Assembly: GCF_000331305.1 (NCBI RefSeq)
Contig: NZ_KB217483.1
Location: 1,282,356-1,346,355 of the forward strand
Length of the DNA stretch: 64,000 bases
From: Calothrix sp. PCC 7103
Lineage (GTDB): Bacteria > Cyanobacteriota > Cyanobacteriia > Cyanobacteriales > Nostocaceae
Direction: 5' to 3'
Below are positions 45,801-55,500 of the stretch, in pieces. Position numbers and translations under genes: made by a program. A model generated the notes under the pieces. That model saw nothing but the letters and a program-made list of their open reading frames with translations. It did not search any database and was not told the DNA's origin. Each line of letters opens with the position of its first letter. The first letter of the stretch is position 1.

Positions 45801-48800
45801 AATAACCCAGCTTTGGCACGGACTAATTCAGTTGTTGCTTCATCTTTCTTATCATCAGGTATATTTTTATGGTCTTGGTTAATGGTATTTAATCCGTCGT
45901 AGAGCGTCTTGGTAGTTTGCAGGATAGTTCTTTGAGATGGGGCGATTGGGCGTAGTTTGTCGTCACGATTTTGGATAATATAATTGAGTTGACGGAAAGT
46001 AAAACCTGCATCTTCCATTTTACCCCAAGTTTCGAGAAGTGATAATGTATTCCAGGCGCCTTGGAAAGGGTTGCCAAACAATGTAATCACTTCTGGCAAG
46101 TCAGCTATTTTAATACGTAGGGTTTTAGCCAGTAAGCTATGGCGATAAAGTACTGATAAATTTGGTATTGTTAAGGCATCGGGAAGTTTAGCAAAAGCCA
46201 TGAGTGCTATTATATCATCGGCTTTTAAGTTAAGTGCTACCATTAACACTGGTAAATGGTCGGTAATTTTTGCTGATTGTGTTAGATAATTACCATCTGC
46301 ATCTGCCTTAAATACCTTGTCAATTCCCAACAGGTTATGAGTTAAAAACAAGCGTGAATATAAAGATTTTTCACCAACAGTGCTAATATTAGCCCAAAAA
46401 GTCAACAGTTTTGGTAGTACTAAGCTTGTTTGGTCGAGCAATTTACGGACAGCTACTAACTGATGTAGTAAATGAGGCGTAATCTCATAACTTACTTGAG
46501 GTATATCAGGACAATTCCAATTATCTGTAGGTTCATCGTTGCAACCGTTATCATCTCCATTACGAGTTATGGTGCCACAATCAACATCTATAAAATCATC
46601 GAAACCAACATAATCACAATTATCAGGAATTTGTGGTGTTCCTCCATTATTTCCTGTTGGTTGGGTAGAAAGTCCAACTAATGCTTTGTCGGTTTCATCA
46701 ATAGTCCACCCTAGTTTACGCCAAAGCCGAATCAAACGATGAATGCGGTCGTACTCATTAAGCGTAAGTACACTACCATCAAGATGCATTAATCTAACTT
46801 TGTCTAAATTACACGTATCTGGAGTTGGCGCCCAATACAAACGCACTTCATTTTCATATTGCCAAAGTCCTTCTGTGTTGAGATAAGCAATTGCTTCTTG
46901 ATCACTTGCTTGATTTTTAATCCTTAGCCACTCAGCACCAAACTGCTCAACAAAAGACTTACCATTCGTCAAATTAACTGGCCCTGCAATTAAAACAGGT
47001 ACTTTTTTGTCTTCCAAACTAAAAGTAGCCGCAATTTTACCAATGATATCTCCCTTTTCATCTAGAATAGTTCCGTCTTTGCGTAAAGTACCAACGAGTG
47101 ATTCATTCTCCGAAACCTGGTGGAGTATTGGACCATCTGGTCTATCAGGTATTGGTTCAGGTATTGGTTCTTGTAGTCGTAGCTTATATATGTTACCTTC
47201 AACTGGCAGATGTGGTCCCTCACCTGATTCTAAAACAATTAACTTACCGATTTTTTCAAAATAACAGTATACCCACCGTCGCAAATCTTTAGTATCCAAA
47301 CACCAATTAAGTTTTTGTTGCTGACAAGGGTCAGGATGCAGCATTGCATGAAGCAGAGGGACAAATGGTTGGAATGTCTCTAAAAATTGAATTAGTTTGG
47401 CAAATTTAACTTTTGGATTAGTAGTGCTTGTATCTACCAGTGTCTGAAGGAAACGATAGCTGAAGCGAATGCTTTCTAATATCGTTAAGGCTTTACCTTG
47501 GGGATAATTAGGGTTGATAAACTGTGTTTTTAATAATTCAACCAAATCAACATACTGAATACCTGTACGTGGTAAAAATTGCTTTTTGACGAATGTTAGA
47601 CCCAGTTTCTGAGTTTCATCCATACTCAGCATATCATGCTGTGTTTTGTATCCATAGTAATCATGTACAGGCTTAACACCGATGTTATGCTGATACTCGT
47701 GTTCGCTATGAGTTTTTTTAAGCGTAATGTCAAAATAGCGTTTTGTCCAAAATGCTTCTTTGGTAAGGATAATGTATTCTTCCTGGGTCATTCCCAAAAA
47801 TTCGGCATCAACCGCGCGGTCTAATGTTATGGTGTGCAGTTTTTTTAGTTCCTCTTGCTCGGCAGGTGTGAGTTCAACGTTGTTACAAACATCATTTTTC
47901 TTGCGGAAGGTATCCAAAAGTTCGTAACGACTTGTACCCAAATATTTCAGAAAAATTCGAGTTGCATCAATGGGTTGGTGGTATGGTAGCGTGAACGGGT
48001 AAACTGCATTTTTAAGAATACAGTACGCTTCGTAATTAGTATGTTGTGGCTGTGCTAATAATTCGCTAGTAGTTTCATCTTCAACGTTGAATGTATCTAA
48101 TTTGGCTTGCTTTGGTTCATTTGTATCTACTTCGTACTCTTTTAAATGTACAACGAAGCTTTCCATTACTTCGTTTACTAAGTCGATATAAGGCAGGACT
48201 GTAAAAGTATTTTCGCACGTTAATTCTAAACATCCTAAATCGGGACGGCGCCCGAATAGCTTTTCTAGTGGTGTATCTTTAATATCTTTTGGGTCGGTTT
48301 TCGTTTTTCCCGGTTCGAGGTTATTATTCCGCAGAAATTGAAGAATATCAACAAAGTACGAAGCTGGACTATATACAGATGTACATTCTTCGCACTCGCA
48401 GTAGTCCATACCACCAAATAATTCTTCCAAGTTTAATGGAACTGGCACCTCTTGCTGGTCGGCAACTACCTGCAAAGTCTTAACGCGCGTCTCAAGAGAT
48501 TGCTCACCATCAATTATCGCCAAACCCGTTCCCCGCACAGCTTCTCGCATTGTTATCAGTGCTTGCTCGTTACGAATGCGATTATTAATGGCATTCGTAT
48601 AAATTTGTTGCGCTGTTTCCTCACCAAGCACCTGCCCGTATGCATTGATAAATGTAGATTCTGGCATTTCGGCAACTTGAAATGCTGAGGTTAAATTAGC
48701 ATTCATTAATACTGGGATAGCTTCCGGAATGGGGGTAAGCGCTTGCACTCTTTGGAGGGTTTTTAATTGCTCTACAACACCCGTGCGTTTGTCCTCAGCA

Positions 48801-49372
48801 ATACCCGTAAGCGCTTCTGGTTGCAGTACTTTATAAACCGAAGTTGTACGAATATTAAAATTGGGTTGGTTGTTTAAGAAATTTGCTACACCCACGCGCA
48901 CTGTTGGGTCAGAAATGGGAACTTCCGCATCCTGCACCATTCGTTGCAATACAGCAGTTGGTTCAATTGCAAATAGTTTGTGTTGTAAGGCTACAGCAAA
49001 GTTTTGCTTTTTCTCTTCGTTGTTAGTGGCGCTAATAGTAAAAGATTGGGGCACAAAATGCGGGTTTACCAGTGTAGTTAGCCTTTCAACGTTGAAATGT
49101 AACGCCACATCACGTAAGTTATTTACATCTGGATGCTCAGTAAGGGCTGTAACTAAGGGAATATTATCATCCGACCAATCTGCTAACATATTTGCTAATG
49201 CAACTTTTTGTAGTGATTCTTCTGGTAAGTTTTGTTGCAAATTTTCAAAGACTACTGAGATATCACCGTTAGCTGCACGAAATGCGGCGCCTACTGCTTG
49301 TTGCTGTTGTTCATTGGTGAGAACTGCGTTAAGGGCATCGATTCTGGTTTCGAGGTTGAATTGTGATGTCAT
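39893..49372 (-). CDS. Tc (ABC) toxin subunit A, TcA/TcdA-like, 3159 residues
   Basis: The length and layout fit the TcA subunit that forms the pentameric translocation channel. Residues about 325-350 carry the CEECTSVYSPASYFVDILQFL motif of the N-terminal alpha-helical shell. FTLPYHQPIDATRIFLKYLG and SRYELLDTFRKKN (about 450-490) are also hallmarks. The middle (about 1650-2200) has the neuraminidase-like/ABC-toxin-N region (WMQRYRVWEANRKVFLYPENWI, then PPLRDDKSPFYKELESELLQ). The C-terminal 600 residues have the channel coiled coils and the TcB-binding part (LSGERLYIGLKQLEGAYQEK, then FALPEVLFDMDHPGHYMLRI). There is no signal peptide, as in other Tc toxins. The fused TcB-TcC gene lies 224 bp upstream. 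The target cell is unknown; insects, other eukaryotes or bacteria are possible. Confidence 0.92.
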   Translation of the reverse strand: MTSQFNLETRIDALNAVLTNEQQQQAVGAAFRAANGDISVVFENLQQNLPEESLQKVALANMLADWSDDNIPLVTALTEHPDVNNLRDVALHFNVERLTTLVNPHFVPQSFTISATNNEEKKQNFAVALQHKLFAIEPTAVLQRMVQDAEVPISDPTVRVGVANFLNNQPNFNIRTTSVYKVLQPEALTGIAEDKRTGVVEQLKTLQRVQALTPIPEAIPVLMNANLTSAFQVAEMPESTFINAYGQVLGEETAQQIYTNAINNRIRNEQALITMREAVRGTGLAIIDGEQSLETRVKTLQVVADQQEVPVPLNLEELFGGMDYCECEECTSVYSPASYFVDILQFLRNNNLEPGKTKTDPKDIKDTPLEKLFGRRPDLGCLELTCENTFTVLPYIDLVNEVMESFVVHLKEYEVDTNEPKQAKLDTFNVEDETTSELLAQPQHTNYEAYCILKNAVYPFTLPYHQPIDATRIFLKYLGTSRYELLDTFRKKNDVCNNVELTPAEQEELKKLHTITLDRAVDAEFLGMTQEEYIILTKEAFWTKRYFDITLKKTHSEHEYQHNIGVKPVHDYYGYKTQHDMLSMDETQKLGLTFVKKQFLPRTGIQYVDLVELLKTQFINPNYPQGKALTILESIRFSYRFLQTLVDTSTTNPKVKFAKLIQFLETFQPFVPLLHAMLHPDPCQQQKLNWCLDTKDLRRWVYCYFEKIGKLIVLESGEGPHLPVEGNIYKLRLQEPIPEPIPDRPDGPILHQVSENESLVGTLRKDGTILDEKGDIIGKIAATFSLEDKKVPVLIAGPVNLTNGKSFVEQFGAEWLRIKNQASDQEAIAYLNTEGLWQYENEVRLYWAPTPDTCNLDKVRLMHLDGSVLTLNEYDRIHRLIRLWRKLGWTIDETDKALVGLSTQPTGNNGGTPQIPDNCDYVGFDDFIDVDCGTITRNGDDNGCNDEPTDNWNCPDIPQVSYEITPHLLHQLVAVRKLLDQTSLVLPKLLTFWANISTVGEKSLYSRLFLTHNLLGIDKVFKADADGNYLTQSAKITDHLPVLMVALNLKADDIIALMAFAKLPDALTIPNLSVLYRHSLLAKTLRIKIADLPEVITLFGNPFQGAWNTLSLLETWGKMEDAGFTFRQLNYIIQNRDDKLRPIAPSQRTILQTTKTLYDGLNTINQDHKNIPDDKKDEATTELVRAKAGLFFEASVVEQIIGLLEGTTVYATNAPLNLTINIPSQTTLAKKLKYNFQKDATPPSAGLQVTGILTESEKTQAKALSTDTKWVEAIDRVSKQPQNIFNDALLGIFPSNKDKASDQAGTQCDIEPDKNKTKNQLLTGDVLPPDGNTPLDKRFYFLQHFLPFLRQRLAHRLIVDTLAGAMSLPTDVTDAMLSNLLKIGTSNQTAISILENIKAQPAGTTSNWKGYLIPPTNEAYAFVAISETQPPDLKLDGELISFKYQQEDPSNVWSTDPTQKKLNSGKLYWLEVSGLPINQLQWKTATLSKATIPTSALLPDYSQGSDVEEVFTKLSKGALLVNNFNLSVDELTYWQTHPSDFDQFNINAITLKHFLRLQAYTTLRNSLPKTETNLLDLFEWATKATDAKELSKKIADVTTWKQENIEKLLKPEHFDLNHPKEFRNEENLAKLQHALIVADKIAVDINLLFEWAKPTSKFWVCHQIAEDIRKAIRARYDQEDWEQVVKPLNDQLRENQKLALIAYLLVQPDLREWGVVDADSLFEFFLIDVQMDACMETSRIKQAISSVQLFIQRCFLGLEDKKDASGNQIGVHNEALGRARWEWMQRYRVWEANRKVFLYPENWIEPPLRDDKSPFYKELESELLQKDINTQTVQDALKNYLFKVDEVANLKVVGLFLDIEGSKLHIFSRTRNAPYFFYYRYFDTKEKNWYPWEKVQVDIPSYDVEDINGTTINNGTYLIPIVWNRRLLVFFPQFMKKTTTSELKVKNITDNTERDLTTREIGDLPPRSSQAAEFWEIKIAWSEYRNSKWTQKQVSKEVFPDFDFNDFVDTLPFNGDSNLRLVQRRRVLPSVTTYQFVPREITSPSQEVVINVYRNHQAKAAFHFQGSQIIQVDNTGTGIPAFPGASTDFHYVGSKIYSLQTTDANSPRWFTNKPYFDEQKTTDQQTIVKVFPEIGTDLYFYHPFVHKLLGKLMTGNLDALFSYYLKDVTDQDETYGAYFDTNSSGEKLYHELKRPYSLYNWEAPFHAPMLLVDRLLKSQQFEQALKMCHYVFDPFAQGFDNKRFWKFTPFKEVDAKNVLEKLFIGLQPNTPDTTPNQQINEWRDKPFQPHVIARSRPVAYMKWVVMKYIEILIAWGDYLFRQDTIETLNQATQLYVLAGHIYGPRGQKIPKRGKVQPQTYMSLLDKWDAFSNAMVELELAFPFSNQTSFPIGVSNGVVGLANIFGFATTLYFCIPDNPKLRGLRDTIDDRLFKIRHCQNIEGVFRKLPLFEPPIDPALLVQAAAQGLSLASVLNDLNSPMPNYRFYYLLQKALEVCAELKSMGNAFLSAKEKKDGEALSQLRAKHESTMHNLLMEVKKQQLEEAGKSLEALEQNRKSPVYRLQHYLKLIGEDLGKVPNGSTDFGELPNQIEQPVDESGLKLIAYEKEEMDKSVQVADKQVDVGRVESIASILHAIPTIGAFATPIGVGANFTIGGSNFGSAMQGIARWMQTDANKLSFESTNAGRKGGFLRQLQDRVQQANVAGYEIKNIDKQMLTQQIRINIANQEITNQQKNIDNAQEVEEFLRNKYTNEELYTWMEGQIQTLYYQAYTLAYELAKKAEKVFRFERGLTTSNFIQFGYWDTAHNGLLSGERLYIGLKQLEGAYQEKRGYDYEVTKHVSLRQINPLALIELKETGKCEFALPEVLFDMDHPGHYMLRIKSVALTVPCVVGPYTSLNCTLRLLEHKFRINALAKNKTDYPEKTDKTDERFSTVNVPITSIAVSTGQNDSGVFELNFKDERYIPFEGAGVISRWRLELPEFRQFDYDTITDAVLHIRYTALEGGDKLKAPAAESVQEYIKSVEELSRQEGLFAAFDLKHDFASEWYKAMQPPSGSTERVLILNNLNERLPIFTKGRNPKNIQATDVYLFKPQALKSVPIKLIQSDNETDFGSPQNVGTMVSFAIHAADNAIPIDNWQVKIQDVKTEVDKLWLIVRYVLIK

Positions 49373-49596
49373 GGTTTTTACCTATGTAATCTTTAAACGC
49401 AAGATGGATATGAATTTTTTAAACAAATAAATTTCTGTGTGTTACAAGAATTTCCAGTTTTAGGAGTTTTGCAACTTTGATTCTTCCCTCTGTGAACTCT
49501 GTGCCTTCGTGGTGGAGATAATCACCTTAAAGATGCAGAGGACACAGAGAAGTAGCTTTATTGAGGTTTGGGCGATCGCACTTCATTAATGGTCAT

Positions 49597-52500
49597 TTAA
49601 TCTGATGAAACCCAACCATGAACTTCTGCCCATTGTTGCATGAGAAATTCAGTGTTATAAGGACCGGAAACTGATGCTGCAAATTCATCAAAAGAATGGT
49701 AATTTCCAGGGTTGGGAATTCCAGTCGCAGAGCTAGTAGATGCCCCAGTTGCAGATGCACGAGCTGTTGAAACCCCAGCATCTGTTAAACGTAAAACCGC
49801 GCCTGCTGCTGCGACAGGTTGCACAACTCCTGGAGATCGAAGAGCCGCTGCACCAAGATTTAATAGAGGAGTTGTGACAGGTGGAGTGGACACCCCTGCT
49901 GACCTCATTACACTTGCCGCGTATGTTGCACAATTATTAGTACACAAGCCATAGGCAGCGGGTGTGCCAGCCGCTTCTGCCGCTGCACTAGCCCTTACAG
50001 CCGAGGTAGATGTAGCGAGAGCGGTCTCAGCTTGGGCTGCGGTAACAGGCACCCTGACTGTCGCATAAGCCGCCGAAGGACCTGATTCAGAAGCAACAAC
50101 AACTGCTTCACCTCCTGTTACAATTCCAGATGTGGTTTGGGGTGCATCTGTAACCAAATGCGTCCATGTGGTTGTTCCCGCTTCAGTGGTGACACCCACC
50201 ATGTTGTGCCCAGTCCCAAGTCCTGGTCTAAATGCTAAACTCACTGATGGTCCTGCCTCTGCGCCTCCTTCAGCTACGACTGCTGCTGCTACTGGAGCCC
50301 GAGTAACCAAACCAGCACCCAGCGTTCCTACTACACTTATTCCTGCGTCTGCGAGATTGGCGCTTGTCCGGCTCATTCCTGCTTGTTGAAGTCTTGTGGA
50401 AGTCCAAGTATCTGTTGGACTTCCCGAAACCAGTTGTTGAGCACCTGCATAAGTAGTATCTAACCCATGAGATGCTACAACAGCACCAGCACCAATCAAG
50501 AGGAAGCCAACACCAAACTCGCTTGTTGCAACACCTGCCGCAATAAGACTTCCACCAGCAAAGGTTTCAAAAGCACCGCCGACCATTCTTAACCCTCCTA
50601 ATGCTTGATCCCATCCATCTAAGCCGGAAGGGTCAATCATTTTTATTGGATTGCCCGAAACATACTGATATAGGTTTATAGTATCTTTTATCCCAATAGG
50701 ATCAGGTTTCAACCATCTTCCCAACCACGTCACATAGTACCTCGCACTATGGTATTCCAATCCAGTTTCCCCATCCCGTTCCTTCCCTGTGTAACGGTAA
50801 CGTTTTACTGCCGCTTTAATATTCTTATCCACTGCCTGATAAGCAGTGTTGCCGTAGGAATAATATTCTTCATAAGAAATAACGTTGGCTCTATCATCTA
50901 GTTCAAGACTAGCCGAGCCAAGGTGGTTACTAAACTGAAAGCGAATAAGTTGCGTAGGAGATTCATCATCGGGGTTAGTAACAATTTTTGTTTCCACTAG
51001 TGCAATACGCTGCCTATCATCCATAATGTGCAAAGTCTCGTGCGCTAGCTTGATGTTATTCCCATTTAAATCAAACTCCCGGTAAATCTCAAACCCATCC
51101 AGATAAATTCGTTCATTTTTACGCGCGCCATTTTGCCCTTCAGTAACTTTACGCATGCGCTGACCGCTAGCATCATACGTATAAAAAGTTGTTTCTGGCA
51201 CTTTATCAGGCGCCGGAGTTTCATTTACAGCTTGACGAGAAGTTGCACTCAACTCATCCTTGTAATTCCAGCCCATCAAACTCAGGTGCGGCATACTTGT
51301 CATATTACCGTGAGCATCGTAGGTGTAGGAGTCAGTCTTTGCACCTACAGTTGTGCTGCTCAAACGGTTACTTTTCTTTGCTGGTTCGAGAAGACTTGGT
51401 TCGTTATATGTATAAGAACGATTCCAATTACCATTTGCAGCTTGATGGATTAGCTTTTCAAAGTTGCCAACAGCGTCATAAAAATACTGTTCGGTATAAT
51501 TTCGCATTGCCTGACCATCGTTAGGATGGGGCAAGTGAACACGAAATTCATCGTTCCAGATGGTTTCTGGTTGCCCAATTTGCCCAATATGCTCGCGTCC
51601 TGTTGCTTCAATTAGTCGATAGATAGCATCGTATATATAGTCACAGTGTGGTTGTACAACCTGTCCTTTGAAAAAGATTGTTTGCTGGGCATCGTCGCGA
51701 ATGCGGGTAATGTTACCAACGGGGTCATAGGTATAAAACAAGTTTTGTAATGTACCACTACCTATTGTTCTTAAATGAGTTAAACGGAAGGTTTTTTTAT
51801 CATAGGTATATTCAGTTTGGGCGCCATTCCCATATTCAATCTTGGTACGCTGTCCCTTGGCGTTATAGTCAATATTTATAACAGGATGGAAATTTGCTAA
51901 CTGCGGATTGAGTAATGTTGTCGGGGCCACATCTCCTAACCAAACATCTATTTTTTCTAATAAATTCGCCTCGTTGTAACTAGGACGAATTATATTAATT
52001 TTTGTATTTGGTTGATTACTATGGGGTACAACTAACTGAATTGGTCGATTTAGGGCATCGTATCGGGTACTGCTGCTAAAAATTTCGGCTTCTAAATTAG
52101 GATTGCTCGACCAATCAGGAATAGTTTTATAATTCTGTACCAGTTGGCGAGTCCTTTGTTCTAGATTACCCTTAAAGTCAAATTCTACACTCGTTGCTAC
52201 ACCAGCACTATCAAAATGCTGATAAATTTTACCACGATGGTTTTTTGCGGCACCTTGTTCTTCACCATATATTGTTTTTTCAACGAGTATCTCAGATTCG
52301 GCAACAGCTTTAACAAATAATTGAGTTGGACGTATTAACGCATCATAAGTAGTACGTAAAGTATGGTTACGACTATCCCACATGCGTATGGGTTTACCTG
52401 CCACATTGTTAAGCATCCAGCGCTCACCTGCTTCCATGCTGGACTGATGAATGCTATTACCCAACAAGTCATAGTCATATTTCATCACAACACGGTCAAG

Positions 52501-55500
52501 GGCATCTTTTACCCCGCGCTGATTTCCTTCAATATCTAACTCAACATGAGTATGATATTTTTGGTCATTGCCATTATCAGCAATTGTCAAAAATGTCCGA
52601 CCTAACGTATCTAAATACGCAATAGTTGGAGTATCAGCGTGTTTTGCTGCCTTTGAAGCGGCGCCTTTTTCTTCTGTACCTAATGCTCCATTAATACGCT
52701 GTTGATACCAAGTAGGTAAGTAATCTACATCTGGTAGTTTGGTAAAAAATGCCTGTACATCTAAATCAGTTTTGGGGTCAAAAGTTACTGTGTCGTTAAC
52801 GTCATAAGTTTTTTGCTCCCACGAGTTAAAGACTACTTTCTCGTAAGTATTATTTGGATGTAGTGTGGCAACAACGCGCTCAACTGGGTCATAAAATAGT
52901 GTGCTGCTAACCCCATGTTTCTCAATACTGAATTTATGTGTGGAACTGAAAAACGGCTCGTATTGTTTAACTGGTTTACCTTTATTGTTATAAATTGTTG
53001 CTCCAGTACCTACCCAACGCGCGTTAAGTATGGGTGAATTAGAGTCATCTGGGTCAAGCACTCCAGGTTCTGCTTGGACTTTAGTTTGCGCTTCACGTCC
53101 AAAACCATCAGAATATACGAAACTTAGTTGAACCTTAGATTGCTGTCCTGCTTCCAAGTCGTTAATATGGGTTTCACGAACTATGGATGCTGCACAAACA
53201 GGGGTACTATTAAGGTCATAAATAATTCGGGTTGTGGCAGTTCCTAAATGTTGTGCTGCGAGTGAATGGGGGTCGCTGCTGTTAAAGAACGCTTTGATTT
53301 CATCATCGGTAAGGTCTGCGTTAAAGTTTGTAAGCGTATCACCTTTGTTTTCACTCTCTTTACCCATGATAGCTGTACCAACTACCATTCCCAGTGCATC
53401 AAAACTTGCCTGAGAACGATTACCATTAGGGTCAGTTACCTGTTCTGGTTGCATAGTGCGGTAATTGTTGCGAATCTGCACTGTATTATTTAGCGGGTCA
53501 ACCGTTTGAATAGGTACTAAGTGGTAGATATCGTAGGTGCTGATATAAAGATTACCAAATGGGTCTTTGATTTGCACGGGTAGATAAAATTGATTCGGGT
53601 CAAATGCTTGCCGACCGGAGGGAATCCACCAGGCGCCATCTTGCTGTACGTATTTACCTTCGTTACTTAGTAATGTATTTAGCTCATTGGGATTTATTTT
53701 ATTGCCATAAACCTGAGTTAGCAATCCAGGTGTAAATGCTAATTTAAAGCTTTCGCAAGGCAATGCTAGAGAATCAATTTGTCCTAATGGTAATGAAGTT
53801 GCATCAATGTTATTAGCTTCGCTGTCTTTACGGTAAAGTGTTCTAATACGTTCAATTAAGCGTTTTTGTAAGGCGCCGGATGTAGCAGGTATTTCATAAG
53901 CTATTTCGCTTGCAGTTGGTAACTGGGTACGAATCAAATCTTGTGTAAACGGAATTTTTGAACTTAATCCAGTAATTTCGTAAGTGCGTGTCTCAATTGG
54001 CACTCCAATACGATACCAGTTAGGTTCATCCGGTTTGTTCGTAACCTGATTTTCGGTATAGGTTATTAATGTTTTTGCTTGTTCGGGATGAGCAGGGTTA
54101 CGACGAGGATAAACAATTGCTACTGACTTTAATGTATTGCCAAACTGATCCACTTCTAATGTTATTGCATGGGTAACGCGCGGGTCATTTGGATTACGTT
54201 CGTAGTGATAATTGATTGTTTCGCTGTCGTGGGCAAAGAATACTGCATTACGGTTAGTTTGCAATGCTTGCTCTAATCGAATTTGATAATTTCGTTCTGA
54301 AACACTATAAGGATGGGGTTGTTTGTCTGAACCATCTAGCGCGTAGATTTCTTGCCTTAAAATTCTACCTTTAAGCGCACGGCAAGCTTCGCGTTCTTCT
54401 TGTGCTGTTAACTTGCCAGGTAAAATTGTATCTGGTAATAATGTTTTATGCTGCGATTCTCGATAATATTCTTTTTGAGCAAAGTAATTAGAAATATGTT
54501 CTCTATCGATATATACTCCTGTGTGAAACCAAGTTTTGGTATACACAGGGGGTACAAGCGAAGCTGCATCAAGATTTGTGCTATTTGATGTTGTATCTCC
54601 AGGTTGAATTGTACCAATTTCTTCTGTATCCCACTGCTCCACCATGCCAAAACCGCGAAATTCCCGCTCGACACCATCAAAATATCCATGATGGTAAGCA
54701 TAGCGCGTAACAAAGCGGTTCTTACTAATGCGGTCGTAGGTTTCTACCCGTTCGACTACATGCACTGGGAATGGTAATTTTGTAATCCAGGGTTTACCTG
54801 CTAATTTATCTTGTAAGTAAAATTTGGTGGAAGTAGCATACTGAACAACTGTTTCGGCGCCTAAATTATTAACTGTTTTAATTAATAAATGTGGCTTTTG
54901 CCCACCCATCAAGTCGATATAACGCATTACACGAGGAATACTTCCTGGTAATGGCGAAGACCAGACTAAACAAGCTGTTCCGTTTCCCAACAAATCAACT
55001 GTTGTCACTGAAACCACATTATCAATCGCTGGAAAACTCTTCAACGCGCGCTTTGTTGCCCAACCATTACCCGACTGATTAAAGTAAACTTGCACTCCTT
55101 CACTACTCAGGTACAAAATATCTGTCGTTCCAGACCCATCAATATCTGCCAACACAATTCGTCGCTGGTTAAAAATATCACAAGCATTAAAGTAAGGTGA
55201 ATTATCCATCGTTACCTTGGCGCCAAACCGTCCATATCCCAAATTTGCCCAGTAGCACACCTCTCCATTACGAATTCGTACTATATCTGTCAGTCCATCC
55301 CCCGACATATCCGCTAGGTAAATAGACTGAGTACTGTCAGAAAATATAATACGCGGTGCTTTTTCCTCATCCCAAGATTGATGTACCCGTTTTGCCTTAC
55401 CAAACCCATCTTCTGCTAGTGATGGATGCCAAACAAAACAATCATCTTCTGTAATCAGAATATCGCTGTGTCCATCTCCATCCAAATCAATAAACTTCAA

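Noticed and set aside
49400-49596. A small gene between the TcA and TcB-TcC genes
   Set aside because: The 224-bp gap shows only a dispersed CTCTGTG-type repeat and no start with a plausible frame.
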